A stretch of DNA of 45,951 nt from Actinomadura formosensis NBRC 14204. Lineage in GTDB: Bacteria > Actinomycetota > Actinomycetes > Streptosporangiales > Streptosporangiaceae. The stretch covers positions 1 through 45,951 of the forward strand of contig NZ_BCQQ01000045.1 of assembly GCF_001552155.1 (NCBI RefSeq). The letters run 5' to 3'. Positions 39,299 through 45,951 of this stretch are shown piece after piece; the first letter of the stretch is position 1, and the number at the start of each line of letters is the position of its first letter. Position numbers and translations under genes: made by a program. Under the pieces are notes generated by a model. That model saw nothing but the letters and a program-made list of their open reading frames with translations, was not told the origin of the DNA and did not search any database.

Positions 39299-39922
39299 GT
39301 GGATGTCGCCGTGGTCGAACCGCGTGAACTCATCCGCAGTGGCCTGGCAGCGATACTCGAACGGCTCGGTGGGATTCAAGATCTCGAATGTCACTGCGAC
39401 CTGGACGAGCTGCTCGTCTCGCCGAAGGTGCGCGGCGGCGAGTGGCAACCCGACATCTGCATCGTCGGCTCTGACGCCGCCGTCGCCCGGCATTTGCGGA
39501 GCAGGTTCCCCTCCTGCCGCCTTCTGGGCCTGGTCGCCAGCGCGGAACCGGAGGACCTGGAGCGGGCCGCCAGGACGAACGCCGACGGCTACCTCATGCT
39601 GCACGACACCACGGCGACGACGCTTGTTGGCACGCTCCACGCCGTGATGTCCGGCGAGCTGCCGATGCCGCTGCAGGTCGGCAACTACCTGCTCGAACGC
39701 GTCAGGACGACCGAGGCGCCGCCGCCGCGCGTCCAGCCCTACTTCAGCCCGCGCGAGCACGACGTCATCGCCCTGCTCCTGGAGGGGCTCAGCAACCGGC
39801 AGATCTCGGTCCGGCTGGGGATCTCCCTGCACAGCGCGAAACGGCATGTCTCGGCCATCCTGCACAAGGTGAACTCGCCCAGCCGCGCGCATTTCGTCGC
39901 CCAGATGCTCCGCGACGGCTGA
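39299..39922 (+). CDS. LuxR-family regulator, atypical receiver; paralogue of 29906-30559
   Basis: The product is 207 residues. The GTG at 39299 follows GGGAGGGGG and lines up with the first residues of the paralogue (VDVAVVEPREL against MDVVVLESLEV). An upstream in-frame ATG at 39170 is less likely. The receiver-like domain lacks the phospho-acceptor (DICIVGSDAAV), and the C-terminal HTH (FSPREHDVIALLLEGLSNRQIS, in parts) is nearly the same as in the paralogue. Both share RGGEWxPD, NADGYLMLHD-type and VNSPSR blocks, so they arose by duplication. A TTTCGT-containing half-match to the cluster core lies at 39244-39262 just before the gene and may be for autoregulation. It is convergent with the methyltransferase, with 11 bases between. 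Confidence 0.88.
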   Translation: MDVAVVEPRELIRSGLAAILERLGGIQDLECHCDLDELLVSPKVRGGEWQPDICIVGSDAAVARHLRSRFPSCRLLGLVASAEPEDLERAARTNADGYLMLHDTTATTLVGTLHAVMSGELPMPLQVGNYLLERVRTTEAPPPRVQPYFSPREHDVIALLLEGLSNRQISVRLGISLHSAKRHVSAILHKVNSPSRAHFVAQMLRDG

Positions 39923-39933
39923 CCGGGCTCGTA

Positions 39934-40590
39934 TCAGCCGCCGGAACCGGCGGCGGTCTGCTTGACGCCGATGACGCAGACCACGGGCGGGTCGAGCGGG
40001 AGCGTGTCGGACCTGATGCCGGTGAGCCCGACCTGTTCGAGCATCTCCATCCGCTCGCAGGCGGCGAGGACGGGGTCGCGCGTGCCGTCCGCGCCGCGCG
40101 GTTGCGTGGCGATGGCGATGCGTCCGCCCGGTGCCAGCAGCCGCCCCAGTTCCGTGAGCCGCTCGGCCGGTGACGTCCAGAACCCCATGGAGTTGACGGC
40201 GTACACGGCGTCGAAGGGGCCCTCGAAGCCGGAGGGCAGCGCCTCGACCGACGCCTGAGCGAGCGTGATCCGGCCGGACCGGACGGCGGCGGCATTGCGC
40301 CGGGACGCGTGCCGGAGCATCACCTCGGAGCGGTCGATGCCGTAGACGTGCCCGGTGGATCCCACCCGGCGCGCCGTCTCGGCGATGGCCACGCCCGGCC
40401 CGAATCCGACTTCGAGGATCCGCTGCCCCGGCTGAACGTCCAGCAGGGAGACGACCCACCGATTGCGCTCGACGTTGGAGCCGCGGTGCGCCATCACCCA
40501 GCCTGCGATGCTCCCGACCGCCCCCCGCGGGTGGCCGAACTGGCGCACAATGGCCAGTTTCACGTTCTCCTTCACATTCACTGGGGCCAT
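39934..40590 (-). CDS. Class I SAM-dependent methyltransferase
   Basis: The product is 218 residues with start ATG (MAPVNVKENVK) directly after GGAGGGAG; the GTG at 40581 is an alternative with better spacing. Motif I is ILEVGFGPGVAIAE near residue 60, followed by GIDRSEVMLRHASRRN and the acidic DAVYAVNSMGFW. It resembles small ubiquinone/menaquinone-type methyltransferases, which in clusters methylate O, N or C. The long in-frame extension to 40995 runs through the promoter element and a transposase remnant and is not real. Copy F of the cluster element lies upstream on the same strand, so the gene belongs to the regulon. The target atom is unknown. Confidence 0.85.
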   Translation of the reverse strand: MAPVNVKENVKLAIVRQFGHPRGAVGSIAGWVMAHRGSNVERNRWVVSLLDVQPGQRILEVGFGPGVAIAETARRVGSTGHVYGIDRSEVMLRHASRRNAAAVRSGRITLAQASVEALPSGFEGPFDAVYAVNSMGFWTSPAERLTELGRLLAPGGRIAIATQPRGADGTRDPVLAACERMEMLEQVGLTGIRSDTLPLDPPVVCVIGVKQTAAGSGG

Positions 40591-40654
40591 CTCCCTCCGG
40601 CGGACGCTCCGTCCTGCCGCGGACTCGTGGCACCAGGTTCGCTGGCACCGCCCC

Positions 40655-40712
40655 ACGCGGACAGGCCGCGAGAGCGCGGACGATCGACCGCCCGAAAGTG
40701 CGCCGCGAGACC
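40655..40712 (-). promoter_or_regulatory. Cluster promoter element, copy F
   Basis: On the minus strand, CGGCGCAC (ending 40705), GTCCGCGC (40681) and GTCCGCGT (40662) keep the 0/24/43 spacing. The core is GCGCAC-TTTC-GGGCGG. It is 103 bases before the methyltransferase start. It is the rightmost copy and marks the likely edge of the cluster. Confidence 0.7.
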
Positions 40713-40740
40713 GTCCGCTCCGAGGCGGCCGCAGGGCGGT

Positions 40741-40984
40741 GATCGGCGCCGGTGCGGGGATCGTGCGGCGCTGGCGGCGATCATCTTCATGGCGACCACC
40801 GGCTGCACCTGGCCGCGGATGCCGCCGGTGTTCGGGCCGCCGGGCCCTACCGCGCACCGGCGTTTCACCGAGTGGACGGCCGCGCGGGTGTGGGCCAAGC
40901 CGCACCGCCTGGTGCTGGACGAGCTGGACGCGCGGTGAGCTGGACTGGTCGTGCCGCGCGATCGACTCGGTCGGCGTCACGTGC
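40741..40984 (+). pseudogene. IS5-family transposase remnant (N-terminal piece, frameshifted)
   Basis: The frame ending at 40938 encodes AAIIFMATTGCTW, PPVFGPPGPTAHRRFTEW and AKPHRLVLDELDAR. This is the N-terminal domain typical of actinomycete IS5-type transposases. The next expected residues, GELDWSCRAIDSVGV, continue in another frame from about 40937. The catalytic DDE core is missing. It overlaps the tail of the glycosyltransferase gene on the other strand. It is a dead fragment at the edge of the cluster. Confidence 0.75.
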
Positions 40985-42655
40985 GACTCATGCACCCAGG
41001 CTCATGTGGAGGGGCCGGCTTCTTCCAGGTGAACCCGCTTGTCGTTACCCCAGGATCGACCTCGCGGACGTCGACGGGCAGCCCCGTGTCGAAGCGGGCG
41101 ACCGATCGGGAGTGGTCCAGGGCCTGGCGGACGAGAGGGAAACCCATCTCCTGGGTGTCTTGCATGAGCTGGGGTGTGGCGATGATGTAGTCGACCTCGC
41201 GCCAGTCGTTGTGGAAGACCTGCCTGACGGCGGGGTCCAACTCGGCCTTCCAGTAGTAGTGGGCCTGGGGGAAAGGCCGCTGTACGGGGTCGTGCGGGTC
41301 GTGGAGGTAGGAGTACATGTACATGTCAATGATGATCTTGTTGTCCGGTGGGATGTGCGTCTTGACCCAGTCGACGGCCGCCTGCTGCCCATCTGCGGGT
41401 TGAGCGTGCCACCATTCCCGTTTCCCCGGCCGGGCGATCTGGAGGACGAGCGCCCTGCGCAACCGAGTGCCACGACCGAGCGCAGGACCGCCGTGACCGG
41501 GCCTTTCTGGCGGGGCACCCGGTCTCCCGCCGCTCTGGCAGCCCGCCAGGTGACCGCCGCGAGGGCGAGGGCGAGGAAGGGCAGCAGCGGGACGAGGTAG
41601 AAGCCGAGGGTCAGCCCGCCCCTGCCCAGGAAGAGCCAGAACGAGAAGATCAGCCACCCCAGCATGGACAGTCCAGGGTCCCGGCGGACAAGGACGACGC
41701 AGGCAAGGGCTGCGGCTGTGCCGCCCACAACGACGACGGGGTCTTCCGACGCCCAGTGGATGGCGTTCTGCCAGAACCCGCTGCCGAAGTCCGCGATGCC
41801 GCCGTCGGTGCTCCGGCTGGCCTGCCACTGCAGGCCGCACAGCAAGCTGACATGGGGACGGCGTCCGCCCAGCAGTTCCCCGTAGGGGAACAGCTCTCCG
41901 CGCAGCAGGGCCATCAGCGGATATAGGGAGATCAGAGACAGGCACAGGGTCAGCCACGTCCAGAAGGACAGCCACCGAGCATGGGGGGCGGCCCGCCGGG
42001 CGGTCAGGACCGCCAGCGCAGGAAGGACGGTTACGGCGATCTCCTTGGACCAGACGGCCACCGCGAGCGCCACGGCGCTCAGCCAGACCCGGCTGAGCCG
42101 CAGAGGCATGGAGAGCAGCAGAAGGAAGGCGGCCAGCATCCAGAAGGCCGCGATGTTGTCCAGCAGCACACGGCGGTGGAACTCGATGCCGTAGGGGGAC
42201 AGACCGAAGACCAGGGCTGCGAGCAGGCCGGCCCCCAGGCTGCCGGTAAGCCTGCGGCCGGTGGCGACGACGAGGAGGGTCGACCCCGCGTGCAGGGCGA
42301 GCATGAAGATCCGGCCCGACGCGATCCCATGGCCGAACAGGCCGTCCGCCCCGCCGGTGAGCACCTGCCATCCAGCGATCTGGAGCCATCCACCCGGGGG
42401 ATGGTCATAGAAGTAGGTGTAGGGGCTCAGGCGCCCCTGGGCGAACACGGCCCAGCCCTGGGAAACGTAGGTCCCCTCGTCGTTCTCAAGGTACGGGTAG
42501 TGCAGAGCGTTGTAGCCCAGCACCGCGACATTGAGTACGACCACGGCCGTGACGGCGGTGATTTGCAATGGCGCCGTACGGCCGCGCCGCTGGGGGGAAC
42601 CCGTCGGCCGTCGTGGGATCAGGTCGGTGCCGCCAGACGAGGGAACGGTGGTCAT
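40977..42655 (-). pseudogene. GT39/ArnT-like membrane glycosyltransferase, single-base frameshift
   Basis: The ATG ending at 42655 follows GGAGAGCGACGC and overlaps the upstream gene's stop as ATGA. The first 400 or so residues have about ten membrane segments and the family's periplasmic motifs NDEGTYVSQG and YDHPPGGWLQ. Near 41448-41461 (minus-strand GCGCAGGGCGCTCG) the frame breaks. The expected continuation (ALVLQIARPGKREWW, later DMYMYSYLHDPHDP, ending MSRT) lies in the neighbouring frame. Restoring one base would give about 560 residues. The family transfers a sugar from a polyprenyl phosphate at the outer membrane face. The protein-like quality on both sides suggests a recent mutation or a sequencing error rather than old decay. 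It has no cluster element. Confidence 0.75.
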
Positions 42656-44019
42656 GCGTCGCTCTCCAAGCGGGGAGAGGCGGCCGAGGGGAGGCTGGGT
42701 ATGGGAACGTCGGCCGGTCCTTCCACAGCGGGACCGGGGGCCTGGCACACGGGCACGGTCTGCGAACGGTGGGCTCCCACGTGTTCGGTCTTCTCCCAGT
42801 CCGTCCGCCGGTAAAGGTGGCGGGCCACTGCCCGTACAGCGGCGGCACCCAGCAGGAACTGGTAGAGCAGATGGGTGAGGGGGAATCGGCAAAGGGTGGT
42901 CGCGGGCAGCTTGAGCCCGAAGTCCCGGGCGAACATGCGCGCCCCCACCATGTGCGTCACCATCTGCAATAGAAGCCCGTACAGCGGCGCGAAGGACAGC
43001 AGCGCGACATAGACGGGCGGTCTGTGGAGGAAGGGGCCGCCGAAGAAGGGGCCCACGATGGCCAGTGGCAGGGTGCACATCACGGCCGCGTCGATCAGCG
43101 GCTGGGCGAAGGTGAACAGCGCGAGGGCGCGGCGCCGCCACCCGGGGACCCGCCGCCAGTCCGCCTTCCCCAGCACCTGGAGGAATCCCTGATGCCACCG
43201 GGTGCGCTGTCTGACAAGGGCGCCCACGGTGACCGGTGTCTCTTCCCGAGTGGCCCACTCCTGGTCGTACGCGACGCGGATGGGAACGCCGAGGGCACTG
43301 ATGCGCATGCCGATGTCGGCGTCCTCGGTGAGGCATCTGTCGTCCCAGCCCCCCACGCGCTCCACGAGGCCACGCCGCAGGAAGATGGTGTTCCCCCCAA
43401 GCGGGATCATTCCCACTCCGGCGTGGAAGTGAAGCCGGCTCTTGTACCAGAAGTAGTACTCAAGGCAGTTGTGAATGGAGAACCAGCGGTCCAGCATATT
43501 GACCAGTTGGACTCCTCCCTGGACGACGGGGACCTGCTCGTCGAGCATCACCGTGTTGACGACATTGAAGATGTCGGGATGGATGTCGTCCTCGGCGTCA
43601 AAGACACATACCACCTCATTTTCTGATACGGCCAGACCCACATTGAGACCGCGCGGCTTGTTCACCGGAGTCCCGCCGAACGTCTCAACGGATACGTTCA
43701 CCAGCTCGCAGCCGGCCGTCGCGGCGCGGGCGGCGTCGATGGTGGACTCGTCGTCCGCGTGGCAGATCACCCGGACCTCCAGAAGGCCACTCGGATAGCG
43801 GACCGCCGCCACCTTCCGCACCGTCTCGGCGATCACCGCCTCCTCATCCCGCGCAGGCAGCAGGACCGTGAAACCCAGCTCGGGCGCACGAAAACACCTC
43901 GGCCCCCGTGTAGCCGCCATCCGCTCGGGATGGTTCCACGTGTACGTCATCAGCCACAGGGTGAGCAGGACATGGCCCAGCAACCCCAGGGCGACCGCCG
44001 CCACAAGCGCCTCGATCAT
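42652..44019 (-). CDS. Family 2 glycosyltransferase, membrane-bound (cellulose-synthase-like)
   Basis: The product is 455 residues from the ATG ending at 44019, which follows GGAGGAGACGCGG; the longer frame to 44223 has poor coding quality. It begins with a membrane helix (ALVAAVALGLLGHVLLTLW). The GT-A domain then has VLLPARDEEAVI, FDAEDDIHPDIF (DxD-type metal site), TEDADIGMR and the QRTRWHQGF form of the QxxRW motif. Three or four helices follow. Proteins of this type extend or transfer sugars at the inner membrane face. It is coupled by ATGA to the GT39-like gene, so the two probably work on one glycan or glycolipid. There is no sign that they serve the polyketide/peptide cluster. Confidence 0.87.
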   Translation of the reverse strand: MIEALVAAVALGLLGHVLLTLWLMTYTWNHPERMAATRGPRCFRAPELGFTVLLPARDEEAVIAETVRKVAAVRYPSGLLEVRVICHADDESTIDAARAATAGCELVNVSVETFGGTPVNKPRGLNVGLAVSENEVVCVFDAEDDIHPDIFNVVNTVMLDEQVPVVQGGVQLVNMLDRWFSIHNCLEYYFWYKSRLHFHAGVGMIPLGGNTIFLRRGLVERVGGWDDRCLTEDADIGMRISALGVPIRVAYDQEWATREETPVTVGALVRQRTRWHQGFLQVLGKADWRRVPGWRRRALALFTFAQPLIDAAVMCTLPLAIVGPFFGGPFLHRPPVYVALLSFAPLYGLLLQMVTHMVGARMFARDFGLKLPATTLCRFPLTHLLYQFLLGAAAVRAVARHLYRRTDWEKTEHVGAHRSQTVPVCQAPGPAVEGPADVPIPSLPSAASPRLESDA

Positions 44020-44741
44020 CCGCGTCTCCTCCGCAAACGCGGTTTCGCGGTCGTACCGACGAGCGGGCGTCCAGCCCTTCGGCACTACCGTCGGCGGCGC
44101 CCCCGCCTCCAGGCTGCGACGGCGCCTCCCCACCCCCGCCGGCACGCCGGCCGGACGGCGATCCGGAACATGACACGCAGCCGGGCAGGCCGCCCGGCGC
44201 CTGCTCACCCTTCCATCGGACAAGCCGACGGGACCAGCGGACCCGATGGAATCGCGAAATCAAAGATCGTTATTTGCTGGATGCTCGACCACTCTGGGGA
44301 GAAGGCAAAAAGGAATTTGATTCCTCCAGGCTGAGAGATGCCATAATTCTGCCCGCTGTGGTCCCGAACGATCCGTCGCCCGGTAGGCCGCACACGGGGC
44401 TGCGGGCGAACAGTCGGGCGAGAATTTTCGCCCCTGGCGCCACCCCCGCCTCACGTGCGGCGACCCCGCAGAACGCGAATTTCGCCACGAATGCTCAAAA
44501 ATACCTCAATCGGATTATCGTGAGGTATTTCCGCCGGCTTTTGCTGATCTAGGACGTCCGTGCGGGGCTCCTTGGATGTGGACATAGCCGCCGAGTTATG
44601 CAAAACAAGGGGGCAATCTTGGTTGTCAAGTAATTTGGCCACTCGTACGGTGGGAGGTGAGGTGAGGCGACATCAATCCAGAAGCGGGTTCGACGTGCCC
44701 TCCCCTGACGACAGCGGATTCTTTGGGAAGAAAGGAAGGTC
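44020..44741. other. Long intergenic region between glycosyltransferase and secreted-protein genes
   Basis: Seven hundred bases hold no convincing gene. The part from 44250 to 44680 is clearly less GC-rich than its surroundings. It must hold the promoters of two divergent genes. A ribosome-binding site, AAGAAAGGAAGG, stands just before 44742. I see no riboswitch or tRNA. Confidence 0.5.
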
Positions 44742-45301
44742 ATGTATCAAGCTCGTGCCAGAAGGTTCATGTTCGTGCCGGGATTGGCGCTCGCACTCGG
44801 ACTTGCCGGGGGCGTCTCCCCGGCCTGGGGGCCACCTCCGTGCCGCTGAGCGCGTCCAAGGCACAGGTCTCCCGGACCGCCCCCGCACTGGGTCCCGCCG
44901 AAGACCCTGACAACGGCGCCGTCCCGGCCCAAAAAGTCGCGCTCACCCGCCAGAACAGGGACTGTCTGGGGATGCCCATCGGCCCCACGCTGACCCAGAG
45001 TTTCGGGTTCTCCGTCGTCAGGAGGACCGGCTCGAACATGATCGTGACCACGGTCGTGCTCCAGGGAGCTGCACCCAACGCCACCTACACCATCAGGCTC
45101 ATCCAGTTGGGGCCGTCTCTCGGGACATCCGACTGCCAGGGGAGCGCCGGGACGGTGACCACCGACGAATACGGTAATGGCGAGGCCAATGTCAGGGAGA
45201 ACGTGCTCCCAGGCGCCACCCACGTCTTCGTCGATCTCAACAATGCGGCAGACCCGAATGGAGACTACTTCACGACCGAGCCGGTCTCCCTCTTCCGGTA
45301 G
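44742..45301 (+). pseudogene. Small secreted protein, single-base frameshift after the signal peptide
   Basis: The ATG at 44742 is preceded by AAAGGAAGGTC and encodes a good signal peptide (MYQARARRFMF, then VPGLALALGLAGG). That frame stops at about 44850. The mature part lies in the neighbouring frame: LGATSVPLSASKAQVS onward to PVSLFR at 45301, with cysteines in RDCLGMP and SDCQGSAG that may pair. One missing base in the G/C runs at 44805-44830 would explain it. The mature domain of about 140 residues looks like a beta-sandwich with TGSNMIVTTVVLQG and THVFVDLNNAADPNG. I do not recognise the family. A strong terminator follows. Either a real frameshift or a sequence error. Confidence 0.65.
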
Positions 45302-45337
45302 ACAAGCGCTCCTCAGACAGTCGGCGACACCAGACTC

Positions 45338-45382
45338 CTCGTGCGTTCCGGCCCCCGGACACCGGGGGCCGGAACGCACGAG
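45338..45382 (+). terminator. Strong hairpin terminator
   Basis: A perfect 21-bp stem (arms 45338-45358 and 45362-45382, beginning CTCGTGCGTTCCGG) closes on a three-base loop, ACA. It lies 37 bases after the secreted-protein stop codon. It is one of the most stable hairpins in the window. Confidence 0.8.
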
Positions 45383-45420
45383 CGGGTCCAGGAGCGACCG
45401 GCGCGTTGACCAACCGGCTA

Positions 45421-45906
45421 TCACTCAAGTTCCGCCTGCCGAGGTATCCCTGGAACTGGACCGGTCGCCGCCGTCCGACCATACGCCGTGCAGGTGGAAG
45501 CGGGGCGCCGGATCAGCCACTTGTCCACGGCCTCGGTCTTGTTGGTGGCGTAGGCGATCACCGAGCCGGTCCCGATGTCCATCGCGGCGAACAAGCCGGT
45601 GGTGCCGTGCCGCACAGAATCGTGCGTCATCCGCGCGGGTGCGGCGGGCATGACCGGCAGATGTGAGACAGCCCGGCCACATCGCCGACTCTGTCCACGA
45701 ACTGCGGGTGGGTGGACGGCTTCCAGCGAGGTCCCCGCCTGTTCGGCGACCCGTCCCATCGTGCCGCCTCCCGCGCACGGCAACACGATCCGTGCCCGCA
45801 GCGCCGGCGCCTGAGCGGTCTTCCGCCGGCTGGCCCACTCGGTCAACTCCGAGCGTTCTTCTTCCGACAACACCATTGGCTCAAGCTTCGGGCTCGGCAT
45901 CCCCAC
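45421..45906 (-). pseudogene. IS630-family transposase remnant with internal deletion
   Basis: The frame begins MPSPKLEPMVLSEEERSEL and RRKTAQAPALRARIVL, the N-terminal HTH of actinomycete IS630-type transposases. It then passes after a short gap to PARMTHDSVRHGTTG and LFAAMDIGTGSVIAY, which belong to the later catalytic region. The central part with the DEKxQ aspartate is missing, and the C-terminus is truncated. It is 161 residues, against about 350 for an intact enzyme. The element is inactive. Confidence 0.75.
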
Positions 45907-45951
45907 AGCCTGCCGAGTAATATGAAACTAATGACTGAGGAAATTACGTTT

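Noticed and set aside
39934..40995. Methyltransferase start at 40995
   Set aside because: The extension reads through promoter element F and the antisense of the IS5 remnant; the family begins near the ATG at 40590.
44220..44560. A possible riboswitch or structured RNA before the secreted-protein gene
   Set aside because: Some short inverted repeats are present, but I could not fit them to any known riboswitch consensus.

Overview
The window is high-GC DNA with dense, mostly non-overlapping genes, GTG starts, small Clp-N and XRE-cupin regulators, a DHA2 exporter and many polyketide/peptide enzymes. This points to a filamentous actinomycete; I cannot name the genus. The core is a hybrid polyketide/nonribosomal peptide biosynthetic cluster of about 34 kb that I do not recognise as a described pathway.

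Layout. 1-5.8 kb is a flank: a partial single-chain restriction-modification enzyme (minus), a formylglycine arylsulfatase (plus) and a small HTH/Clp-N protein (minus). At 5.8-6.5 kb lies an XRE-cupin regulator behind a 91-bp segment that recurs at 38.0 kb. From 6.66 kb the cluster begins: a SufS-like PLP cysteine desulfurase and a tandem double methyltransferase (plus), then a KAS III (minus). A long plus-strand operon at 11.96-27.57 kb follows: ACP, type I PKS (KS-AT-DH-KR-ACP), NRPS (TubC docking-Cy-A(Cys)-PCP-reductase-like domain), type II thioesterase, two acyl-CoA dehydrogenases, fatty acyl-AMP ligase and a second ACP, closed by a strong hairpin terminator. Then come a NodU/TobZ-type carbamoyltransferase and a LuxR-family regulator (minus), a P450 (plus) and an SMP-30-like propeller protein (minus). 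After a broken integrase, 33.7-38.0 kb holds a minus-strand operon: thioredoxin-reductase-like/methyltransferase fusion, flavin monooxygenase-like protein and DHA2 exporter. A second LuxR paralogue and another methyltransferase lie at 39.3-40.6 kb. The right flank (40.7-46 kb) holds an IS5-type remnant, two membrane glycosyltransferases (one frameshifted), a frameshifted secreted-protein gene and an IS630-type remnant.

How the genes may work together (inference). The ligase charges a carboxylic acid onto an ACP, the two dehydrogenases desaturate it, and the PKS extends and processes it. The NRPS adds cysteine and probably cyclises it to a thiazoline. Release would be by an unusual C-terminal domain that resembles cyanobacterial acyl-ACP reductase rather than a thioesterase or classical R domain. 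Methylation, P450 oxidation and O-carbamoylation would tailor the product. The NRPS A-domain code (DLYNLSLIW) reads as cysteine.

The strongest non-genic signal is a promoter element present six times, always upstream of a cluster gene and in the same orientation. It has a palindrome-like core [C/G]CGCAC-TTTC-GNGCGG and half-sites repeating at exactly +24 and +43 bp. It is the likely operator of the two cluster LuxR-type regulators, both of which appear to lack the phospho-acceptor aspartate, and it defines the cluster's limits as about 6.5 to 40.7 kb.
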